The notes beneath the pieces are model-generated. The model saw nothing but the letters and a program-made list of their open reading frames with translations. It was not told the DNA's origin and ran no database searches. A DNA stretch of 64,000 nt from Sneathia sanguinegens (GTDB lineage Bacteria; Fusobacteriota; Fusobacteriia; Fusobacteriales; Leptotrichiaceae): the NCBI RefSeq assembly GCF_042033325.1, contig NZ_CP160095.1; one strand, 5' to 3'. Below are positions 1-7,020 of this stretch, piece after piece (positions within the stretch are counted from its first letter, which is position 1; each line of letters begins with the position of its first letter). Both the position numbers and the translations under genes were made by a program.

Positions 1-120
1 ATGGGAATTTTAAAATTATTAACAGGTGGATGTTGTGGATTATTAACAATAATTGATTGGTTTACAATCGTTAAGAAAACTAAGCAAAAAAATTTAGCAA
101 CATTATTTTTGGTAATTTAA
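1..120 (+). CDS. TM2-domain membrane protein, C-terminal end (5' truncated by window)
   Basis: The frame is open from the first base and ends at TAA 118-120. The 39 residues read GILKLLTGGCCGLLTIIDW and onward, which is the second half of a TM2 domain: the end of one membrane helix, a Gly-rich turn, then the II-D-W start of the next. TM2 domains are normally preceded by a G-x-x-x-x-H-R/D-F-Y-x-G segment, so the ATG at base 1 is probably an internal Met and the true start lies upstream of the window. Molecular function is unknown. The next gene starts directly after the stop, so the two are probably co-transcribed. Confidence 0.7.
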   Translation: MGILKLLTGGCCGLLTIIDWFTIVKKTKQKNLATLFLVI

Positions 121-489
121 ATGTATACTAAAGCAAAATGGGTTTATTTAGATTTATTTATTTTAGGTACTATATCATTATTATTGAATAAATTCAATAT
201 TAGAATATGCATATTTTATCATATTTTTAAAATTCCTTGTCCTGGATGTGGATTAACTAGAGGATTTATTGAGTTATCAAAATTAAATGTTATAAAAAGT
301 TTAAAATATAATATACTATGTATACCTATTTTATTAACTTTTATTATTTATACTTTTTTAGTCATAATAAAAAAAGATTATTTAATAATAAAATTCATAA
401 ATAAATATAAATATGCTGTTATAATTACATTTATGCTATTACAGTTAGTAGTATTTATTATAAACATTAATAATCCGTTACTTTATTAA
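121..489 (+). CDS. DUF2752 family membrane protein
   Basis: A 122-residue protein with three hydrophobic segments (about residues 10-26, 65-83 and 97-116). Between the first two is the motif PCPGCGLTRGF (about residues 39-49), the hallmark of the DUF2752 family. The family has no established biochemical role; the Cys pair could bind metal or form a disulfide, but this is inference. The start codon abuts the stop of the upstream TM2-domain gene, and TM2 and DUF2752 genes are often neighbours in bacteria. A terminator hairpin follows at once, so this is the last gene of its operon. Confidence 0.8.
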   Translation: MYTKAKWVYLDLFILGTISLLLNKFNIRICIFYHIFKIPCPGCGLTRGFIELSKLNVIKSLKYNILCIPILLTFIIYTFLVIIKKDYLIIKFINKYKYAVIITFMLLQLVVFIININNPLLY

Positions 490-500
490 AATGTTAAATA

Positions 501-537
501 AGGTGTGTAAGTTTTAAAAACTCACACACCTCATTTT
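501..537. terminator. Bidirectional terminator between DUF2752 gene and glgP
   Basis: The arms AGGTGTGTAAGTTTT and AAAACTCACACACCT form a near-perfect stem (501-531), followed by a T run on the plus strand; A-rich sequence on the other side can serve the minus strand. It lies between the convergent ends of the DUF2752 gene and glgP. Confidence 0.8.
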
Positions 538-544
538 TTAGTTT

Positions 545-3013
545 CTATTTTATATAATTTTCTATTTTACAAGTTTTAATATTCCAAATATCATCGGCAT
601 ATTCTTTAATTGTTCTATCAGAAGAGAACTTACCAGCATTTGCAATATTTTTCAAAGCCATCTTAGCCCATTTTTCTTTTTGAGAGAAAGTCTTTGAAAT
701 TTTTTGTTGTGTTAAACGATATTGAGGGAAGTCTTTCAATACATAATAAACATCAGGTCTATTACCTTCTACACCATAAAGTATAAAATCCTTAATTTCT
801 TTGAATAAACCAGTGTGATTATCGTCATAAGTACCATCAGTAAGTTGTTCAATTACTTTTTGAAGACCTTCTACAACATAGTATTCTTCCATAGGATTGT
901 ATTTTCCATAATTATCTAATCTTTCGATTTCATCAGCAGTTAGACCGAAAATAAATTCATTTTCAAGACCAGCTTCTTCAACAATTTCTATATTTGCTCC
1001 ATCCATAGTTCCAAGTGTAATAGCACCATTAACCATAAATTTCATATTACCAGTACCTGAAGCTTCTTTACCAGCAGTAGATATTTGTTCAGAAATATCT
1101 GCAGCAGGGAAGATTTTTTCAGCTAAAGATACACGATAATTTTCTAAGAAAACAACCTTAATCTTGTTATTTATAGTAGCATCATTATTGATTACTTGAG
1201 CAACTGAATTTATTAGTTTAATAATTCCTTTAGCTCTTCTATATCCTGGTGCAGATTTAGCAGCAAAAATGAAAGTTCTAGGATAAATATCTAGTAAAGG
1301 ATTTTCTTTTAATTTATTGTATAAATCCATTATATGGAATACATTAAGTAATTGTCTTTTATATTCATGTAATCTTTTAACTTGAATGTCAAATATAGAG
1401 GTAGGATCTACTTCTATACCTGTAGTATCAAAGATATATTTAGCTAATTTTTGTTTGTTATGTAATTTAATATCCATGATATTCTTAAGAACTTTTTCAT
1501 CATCTAAATATTTTTCAAGTTTCTTTAATTCAGATAAATTTGTTATCCATTTGTCTGAACCAATTAATTTTGTTATGTATTCTGCAAGTTCAGGATTTGC
1601 TTTTAATAACCATCTTCTTTGAGTTATACCATTAGTCTTATTTTGGAATTTTTCAGGATATAGTTCATACCAATCTTTTAATTCTTGATTTTTTAATATT
1701 TCTGTATGTAGTGCAGCAACACCATTTACAGCATGAGAAGCAACTATTGCAAGCCAAGCCATTTTAACTTGTCCATTTGAAATAATGCTCATTCTATTAA
1801 TACGATCAAAATCATTTGGATATTTTTGTCTTAAATCATTAATAAATCTTCTATTTATTTCTTCTATAATTTGATAAATTCTAGGAAGTAATGGTTGTAT
1901 TAATGAAATATCCCATTTTTCTAAAGCTTCTGATAAAATTGTATGATTTGTATATGCAAATACTTTCTTACAAATATTCCATGCAGCATCCCAACCTAGT
2001 TTTTCGTAGTCTAATAAGATACGCATAAGTTCAGGTATAGCTACTACAGGATGTGTATCATTAAGTTGTATTGCAATTTTATCTGCAAAATTATCAAAAT
2101 TATTTCCAAAAATTGACTTATATCTTCTAACGATGTCTTGTAATGAGGCAGAAGTAAAGAAATATTGTTGTTTCAATCTTAACCATTTACCACTTCTTTC
2201 AGTATCATTAGGATAAAGAACTCTTGAAATGTCTTCTGCTTCAACTTCTTTTTCAGAAGCAGCAAGGTATCTTTGAGCATTAAATAATTGTAAATCAAAA
2301 CCTTCCATTGATTGTGCTTCCCAAAGTCTTAAAGTATTAACAACACCATTACCATAACCTATTACAGGAACATCATAAGCAATAGCTTTTACATTTTCAG
2401 TATTAACACGTTTGTAATATTCTTTACCAACTTCATCTTTATGTATTTCAACATTACCCCCAAATTTTACTTCAAAAGTTCTGTCTAATCTTTTTATATC
2501 CCAAGGTGTTCCATATTTTGTCCAATCGTCAGGATATTCAACTTGAAAACCATTTTCAATTTTTTGTTCAAAAAGACCATATTTATATCTTAAACCATAA
2601 CCATGACCAGGTAAACCTAGTGTAGCTAAAGAGTCAAGGAAACAAGCAGCTAAACGACCTAAACCACCATTACCAAGTCCAGTATCCATTTCTTTATCTT
2701 CAATTAAACTAATATCAATATTTAAATCAGATAATACTTCTTTAATAAGTTTATCATATTGTAAATTAATCAAATTATTTCCAAGATAACGACCCATTAA
2801 GAATTCGGCTGAAAAATAGTACATTTGCTTAACTTGTTTTTTTGCATAAGTTTTTTTAGTGTTATACCACTTTTCAACGACATCGTCCATTACAGCACTT
2901 GAAACAGCATAATATATTTCGTATTGTTTAGCTTCTTCAAAAGTTTTTCCATATTGCCTTCTTAAAGCTAATTTTATTTTGTCTTTCAATTGCTCCTTTG
3001 TAATTGTTTGCAT
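545..3013 (-). CDS. glgP: Glycogen/maltodextrin phosphorylase
   Basis: An 822-residue alpha-glucan phosphorylase, the usual length for bacterial GlgP/MalP. It would release glucose-1-phosphate from glycogen or maltodextrins in the cytoplasm. The pyridoxal-phosphate motif EASGTGNMKF is intact, with the Schiff-base lysine at about residue 658, and the N-terminal glycine-rich DTGLGNGGLGRLAACFLDS segment is present. The start has a strong ribosome site (GGAGGT) in the 17-base gap from the upstream gene. It is the last gene of the minus-strand run from uppS. No other glycogen genes are in the window, so substrate preference (glycogen or maltodextrin) cannot be decided here. Confidence 0.95.
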   Translation of the reverse strand: MQTITKEQLKDKIKLALRRQYGKTFEEAKQYEIYYAVSSAVMDDVVEKWYNTKKTYAKKQVKQMYYFSAEFLMGRYLGNNLINLQYDKLIKEVLSDLNIDISLIEDKEMDTGLGNGGLGRLAACFLDSLATLGLPGHGYGLRYKYGLFEQKIENGFQVEYPDDWTKYGTPWDIKRLDRTFEVKFGGNVEIHKDEVGKEYYKRVNTENVKAIAYDVPVIGYGNGVVNTLRLWEAQSMEGFDLQLFNAQRYLAASEKEVEAEDISRVLYPNDTERSGKWLRLKQQYFFTSASLQDIVRRYKSIFGNNFDNFADKIAIQLNDTHPVVAIPELMRILLDYEKLGWDAAWNICKKVFAYTNHTILSEALEKWDISLIQPLLPRIYQIIEEINRRFINDLRQKYPNDFDRINRMSIISNGQVKMAWLAIVASHAVNGVAALHTEILKNQELKDWYELYPEKFQNKTNGITQRRWLLKANPELAEYITKLIGSDKWITNLSELKKLEKYLDDEKVLKNIMDIKLHNKQKLAKYIFDTTGIEVDPTSIFDIQVKRLHEYKRQLLNVFHIMDLYNKLKENPLLDIYPRTFIFAAKSAPGYRRAKGIIKLINSVAQVINNDATINNKIKVVFLENYRVSLAEKIFPAADISEQISTAGKEASGTGNMKFMVNGAITLGTMDGANIEIVEEAGLENEFIFGLTADEIERLDNYGKYNPMEEYYVVEGLQKVIEQLTDGTYDDNHTGLFKEIKDFILYGVEGNRPDVYYVLKDFPQYRLTQQKISKTFSQKEKWAKMALKNIANAGKFSSDRTIKEYADDIWNIKTCKIENYIK

Positions 3014-3030
3014 TATATTTTACCTCCGAA

Positions 3031-4098
3031 CTATTGGAATATATTTCCAAATTCAATGTTATATTTCTTCCTCAAATATTCTAACATTTGTATAGCAAAA
3101 AAGTCAAGATTAGAAGAATATAAGACCTCAGCAATATTTTTATCGACCATAATTTCTTCTAGTATATCTTTAATTTTGCTTATATTATCAACTTTAATTT
3201 CTGATGGAAGAAAAATACGCACCTCTCTATCACTGATTTTTTTAAGACTGACCAATTGTATATTTTTATCAGAAATGTTTAAAAGCTTTTCTAAAATATA
3301 TCTTTGATTTTTACTTTCTATGTAGGTATCGTAATAATTTTTGTAATGAACTATATCTAAAAAATTAAAACCTGGCATAAGTAAGCAAGAATTTTCATTT
3401 TTTTCTTCTTTGATATAGAATTTAAGATTGTATATATTATTATTCATGTCTATTTTATAAATTTCAACATTTTTAATAGCAGCATCTTCTTTTTTTGCTT
3501 TTTCAAAAAAAGTATAAATATCAAAGCTTTTAATTGCTTTATAATCTAGTATAAAATATTCAAAATCTTCATCATCTAAAATTGTAGGTGTATAGTTATA
3601 TGGATTACCATATTCAAGTAAATTTAATAAGATTATTCTTCTTGATAAAAAGAAATAAGGAACTTTTTTATCAAGACTTATTTTAATATAATAATAAAGC
3701 TTATTTTCGTTCTTTTTATTTAATATTTTTTGTAAATTAATTAATGAAGAATCAAGTTGTTCTTTTACTAAAAAAAAGTCTTTATTTTCATTATCTATTC
3801 CTAAATCAAGGTAGAGAAGATAAAGATTTTCTAATGAATGAAAGCAATTAAAAATATTTATTTTGTATTCATAGAAAGTTTCCTTATTTCTATCTATGGT
3901 AGAAAAAACTTTTTTAAGAAGACTCAAACTATCAATATCAGAAATATTTTTAATAAAAAAACTATCATTTTCTAATTTATTTATATTTTTTACATAAAAT
4001 TGAAAATCTTCTTTTTCAGGTTTTGTAATTTTAAGTAGGGAATTATTAAGACTCTTAATTATTTCTAAATCTTTGTTCAATAGTAATTTATTATTCAT
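3031..4098 (-). CDS. Unrecognised protein; tentative degenerate CheA P1/P2-like partner
   Basis: A 355-residue cytosolic protein with no signal peptide or membrane segment and no clear database-style signature that I recognise. Residues ~145-220 (starting YYYIKISLDKKVPYFFLSRR) have the length and hydrophobic pattern of the CheA P2 response-regulator-binding domain, including an LLEYG turn followed by a proline-containing strand. An earlier helical region contains CFHSLENLY, which could be a decayed phosphotransfer (HPt) helix. The C-terminal ~50 residues (from IFLPSEIKVDN) look loosely STAS-like. It overlaps the upstream CheA P3-P5-like gene by 8 bases, so the two are translationally coupled. 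The gene call is firm; the domain reading is inference. Confidence 0.6.
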   Translation of the reverse strand: MNNKLLLNKDLEIIKSLNNSLLKITKPEKEDFQFYVKNINKLENDSFFIKNISDIDSLSLLKKVFSTIDRNKETFYEYKINIFNCFHSLENLYLLYLDLGIDNENKDFFLVKEQLDSSLINLQKILNKKNENKLYYYIKISLDKKVPYFFLSRRIILLNLLEYGNPYNYTPTILDDEDFEYFILDYKAIKSFDIYTFFEKAKKEDAAIKNVEIYKIDMNNNIYNLKFYIKEEKNENSCLLMPGFNFLDIVHYKNYYDTYIESKNQRYILEKLLNISDKNIQLVSLKKISDREVRIFLPSEIKVDNISKIKDILEEIMVDKNIAEVLYSSNLDFFAIQMLEYLRKKYNIEFGNIFQ

Positions 4099-5404
4099 TT
4101 GTCCTACTTTCTAGGTATTTAGCGAGATTTAATATATAGGCTTTTTTTGTGTCTTTTAGAAGACAGTCACCTATGAAATCACCAGACATATCATTTATAT
4201 GTCTTACAAATATCTTTTCTTTATATAGTATTCGTTTAGCTAATAAGATGAAATTTTGTTTTTTTACACAAATTTGTAAAACAAATTGTGCTTGGTCTAA
4301 TTTATTTAATATTGGTAATTCTAAATTATTAATTTTGTAGTAAGAAATATTGTCTGTTTTAATTAGATTAGCAATATTAAACTCTGAAATCTTTATTACT
4401 TTTGAAAGATCTATTGCAAAGTAGCCTAAGTCAGTTTGAATAATATAGCATAAAAGACTAAAGAATTTTAGTCTTAATTTCGTAACTAAATTATAGTCTT
4501 CATCAATAAATACTCTACCATTTTGTGCTTGTGTTGCTTGAATATAGTTCACAAAGGAAAAAGCATTGTCAGATAGATTAGGATCTATATATTTATCTTG
4601 ATTAAGATAAATTAAATCTTTATTCCTTTTAATAGTTGGACAAGTTATAATAATCTTTAATTTTGAAAAATCTTGTATAAATTCTATTGAAATTTTAAAT
4701 ATCTGTTTTTGAATGTTTTTATGCTGCCATTTTCTTTCTTCGTTGATAAATGAACGAAGTAAGGCAAGCAAGGGTTCTTTTATTTTTGCAAAAACTAATT
4801 TATCTATTTTTAAATTATTAGTTATAAAAGAACATTGAAAAGCTATACCTAAATTTTTAGCATATTCTAATAGATTATTTTCTATTTCAGGTATTTCACT
4901 ATTAAGATCAAGCATTCGTAATAAAAAACTTTCATTTTTTAAATTATATTTTGTAATAGATAAATTTTTAATTAGAGTTAAATATTTTTTTCTTTGATTT
5001 TCTTTAATATATTTTGACATATCAGCTAAGTCTGAACGAATATAGAAAAGTTTATCTATATTTGAAACTAAATTATCAATTTGTTTGGGATTGATATAAA
5101 ATTTCTTATCAGATCTAAGAGAATATTTAAATTTTTGTAAGTTATATTTTTCAACAAAAGTATAAGCTTTAAAGAAATTGGCTAAAGCTAAATCGATATT
5201 TTTTTCGTTATATTCAATTGTATATTCAATGAAACAATTTATAATATTAGGATTAAATTCTTTGAAATTTATATTATTGTTAAAAAATATATAGTCTTCA
5301 CTTAATATAGTAAAAAACTCCTTTAAATGCTCAAAGAAGTTTTGTATATCAAAAGTTTTAAAATTATATTTTTTGTCGAAAAATACACTTAATTTATAGA
5401 ACAT
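4091..5404 (-). CDS. Degenerate CheA-like protein (P3-P4-P5 architecture, kinase motifs lost)
   Basis: A 437-residue protein. I start it at the ATG at 5404-5402, which has GGAGG four bases upstream and overlaps the end of cdsA; a longer frame to 5485 only reads cdsA sequence out of frame. From about residue 105 it follows CheA: a dimerisation helix (IDNLVSNIDKLF), then LLRMLDLNSEIPEIENNLL, matching the RMVPL...RMVRDLA region, then KIDKLVFAKIKEPLLALLRS, matching ELDKTVLEELSDPLVHLLRN. GRVFIDED and CYIIQTDLGYFAIDLSKV match the P4/P5 junction, and the last ~120 residues match a CheW-like domain ending GDCLLKDTKKAYILNLA. The N-box Asn and His and the G1/G2 glycine boxes are absent, so ATP-dependent kinase activity is unlikely. 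No motility gene is nearby. A scaffold or signal-integrating role is inference. Confidence 0.65.
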   Translation of the reverse strand: MFYKLSVFFDKKYNFKTFDIQNFFEHLKEFFTILSEDYIFFNNNINFKEFNPNIINCFIEYTIEYNEKNIDLALANFFKAYTFVEKYNLQKFKYSLRSDKKFYINPKQIDNLVSNIDKLFYIRSDLADMSKYIKENQRKKYLTLIKNLSITKYNLKNESFLLRMLDLNSEIPEIENNLLEYAKNLGIAFQCSFITNNLKIDKLVFAKIKEPLLALLRSFINEERKWQHKNIQKQIFKISIEFIQDFSKLKIIITCPTIKRNKDLIYLNQDKYIDPNLSDNAFSFVNYIQATQAQNGRVFIDEDYNLVTKLRLKFFSLLCYIIQTDLGYFAIDLSKVIKISEFNIANLIKTDNISYYKINNLELPILNKLDQAQFVLQICVKKQNFILLAKRILYKEKIFVRHINDMSGDFIGDCLLKDTKKAYILNLAKYLESRTNE

Positions 5405-6171
5405 ATAGCCTCCAATAAAAATATATGAAAGGTATAACAAATAAAGCACTATCAAATCTATCCATGAAACCTCCATGACCTGCAAGAATATTTCCTAAAT
5501 CTTTAATATTTACATCTCTTTTGATTTTTGATTTCGAATAAGTCACCGAATACGGCTACTATTGTTAAAAATATAGATAATAAGGCTACATTGGTATCAT
5601 AAAAAATCTTACCTACAAAGTATTTGAAAATGTAGCTAATAATTAAAACACCAATAAGACCACCGAAAACGCCTTCTATAGACTTATTAGGAGAAATTTT
5701 TGATAATTTATGTTTTCCAAATTTTGAACCTATTAAATAGGCAAAGGTATCACAAGCCCAAATGCTAGCAAATGAATATGTAAGTATTAAACCACCAAAT
5801 TGGAAGTTTTGTATTTTTATACCATAGGTGAATAATAAAGGAATATACATAATTCCAAAAAAAGTTAAGGCTAATTTTTGAGTGAAATTTTCATCATAAT
5901 CAGTAAGCATTTGTATAATGGCTGTTATAAAAAAAGATGCTATAAGAAATACCGAAGGAAGTAACTTAAAATAAACAATAGGTGGGAAAAAAGCACCTAT
6001 GAAAAGTCCAAAATACATATATACATTTTTTTCTTTAAACATTTTGTAAAATTCGTATAAAGAAAAACAAACAACAATTTCCGAAAAAACTAGAAAAAGA
6101 AATTTGCTTGAAAGTAATATATAAAGTATTAAAGGTATAAATAAAAAAAGGAAAATTCTATTTTTTTTCAT
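5394..6171 (-). pseudogene. cdsA: Phosphatidate cytidylyltransferase, frameshifted near the 3' end
   Basis: CdsA makes CDP-diacylglycerol from phosphatidate and CTP in the inner membrane. The frame runs 222 residues through several membrane helices and the conserved GKHKLSKISPNKSIEGVFGG and VFGDLFE segments, then stops early. Removing one A from the GAAATC run (window 5532-5534) restores ESKIKRDVNIKDLGN, then ILAGHGGFMDRFDSALF, the canonical C-terminal CdsA signature, ending at a TAA at 5396-5394. The repaired protein is 258 residues. The intact signature past the lesion suggests either a sequencing error or a very recent mutation, since the gene is normally essential. It overlaps uppS by 14 bases upstream and the CheA-like gene downstream. 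Confidence 0.9.
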
Positions 6172-6859
6172 TAGTTAAACCTCCATATCGTCTATCTCGA
6201 TTTGAAAAATCTTTTAGAGCTTTTAATAATTCATCTTCGTTAAAATCTGGCCATAAACAATCTGTAAAATATAGTTCTGAATATGCAAGTTGCCAAATAA
6301 GGAAATTACTTATTCTAAGTTCACCACCTGTTCTAATAACAAGATCAGGAAAATCGATATTGTTATACAAATTTGCTTCTAAATCAGCAAAATCTATAGT
6401 TTTCTTTCCTTTTTGAATAAGGCTATTAACTGCATCAATTATTTCTTGTTGTCCTCCATAATTAAAACAAATATTCAAAATTAGTTTATCATTTGATTTT
6501 AAAAAATCACAAGTTTCGTCTATTGTACTTTGTAGGTCTTTTGAAATATTAGTTTTACTACCACTTATAACTAAGCGTATGCCTTCTTTCAAAAGACTTT
6601 CTCTTTTATTTATTAAATATTTTTTGAATAAAAACATCAAAGTATTTACTTCAAGGCTAGGTCTTTTCCAATTTTCTGTTGAAAAGGCATAAACACTAAG
6701 CGTTTTTATACCATATTTTATGCAAGCCTTTATTATATTTTCTAAGGCAACTATTCCTTGAATATGCCCCTGTGTTCTATTTCCCTTATGTAATTTTCCC
6801 CAACGACCATTACCATCCATTATTATTGCAAGAGACTTAGGTATTTTCAAATTATTCAT
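6158..6859 (-). CDS. uppS: Isoprenyl transferase (undecaprenyl diphosphate synthase)
   Basis: A cis-prenyltransferase of about 233 residues that builds the C55 lipid carrier for peptidoglycan and surface glycans. Motifs seen are IIMDGNGRWGK near the N terminus, YAFSTENWKRP, NICFNYGGQQEI, and LVIRTGGELRISNF with the C-terminal YFTDCLWPDFNE. The beginning is GTG-ATG-ATG-ATG-AAT; with the ribosome site GGAG just before it, the third ATG (6859) has the best spacing, while starts up to 6868 are possible. It is the first gene of a minus-strand operon with cdsA, the CheA-like pair and glgP. An extended -10 promoter lies immediately upstream. Confidence 0.95.
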   Translation of the reverse strand: MNNLKIPKSLAIIMDGNGRWGKLHKGNRTQGHIQGIVALENIIKACIKYGIKTLSVYAFSTENWKRPSLEVNTLMFLFKKYLINKRESLLKEGIRLVISGSKTNISKDLQSTIDETCDFLKSNDKLILNICFNYGGQQEIIDAVNSLIQKGKKTIDFADLEANLYNNIDFPDLVIRTGGELRISNFLIWQLAYSELYFTDCLWPDFNEDELLKALKDFSNRDRRYGGLTNEKK

Positions 6860-6878
6860 CATCATCACTCCATAAATT

Positions 6879-6887
6879 AGTATAGCA
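6879..6887 (-). promoter_or_regulatory. Extended -10 promoter of the uppS operon
   Basis: Read on the minus strand, TGCTATACT (TGn followed by a -10 hexamer) lies about 20 bases before the uppS start. No good -35 element is seen 17 bases further up, as expected for an extended -10 promoter. Confidence 0.5.
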
Positions 6888-6895
6888 TAAAAATA

Positions 6896-6925
6896 TTGAA
6901 TTTACTAATTAAAATGTGGTAGAAT
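6896..6925 (+). promoter_or_regulatory. Promoter of pnp
   Basis: TTGAAT (6896-6901) and TAGAAT (6920-6925) are separated by 18 bases, and TGG precedes the -10, giving an extended -10. The predicted start of transcription (about 6932) falls right at the base of the leader stem. It is divergent from the uppS promoter. Confidence 0.65.
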
Positions 6926-6933
6926 AAAAAATA

Positions 6934-7003
6934 AGAGCGTTAAGTAGTAAGTAATTTTGGAATCCTTTTAAATAAAGGCTTGCAATATTATTTACTACGC
7001 TCT
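6934..7003 (+). promoter_or_regulatory. Long leader hairpin upstream of pnp
   Basis: AGAGC (6934-6938) pairs with GCTCT (6999-7003); after a short bulge GTAGTAAGTAAT (6944-6955) pairs with the ATTATTTACTAC side (6987-6998). The apical part holds a small inner hairpin, CCTTT (6964-6968) with AAAGG (6974-6978). The stem ends 7 bases before the AGGAGG ribosome site of pnp. In enterobacteria PNPase represses its own mRNA through a leader stem cut by RNase III; a similar loop here is inference. Confidence 0.6.
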
Positions 7004-7020
7004 ATATTTAGGAGGTAATT

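Noticed and set aside
5405..5485. An N-terminal 27-residue extension of the CheA-like protein
   Set aside because: It is the end of cdsA read out of frame; the ATG at 5404 has GGAGG at good spacing.
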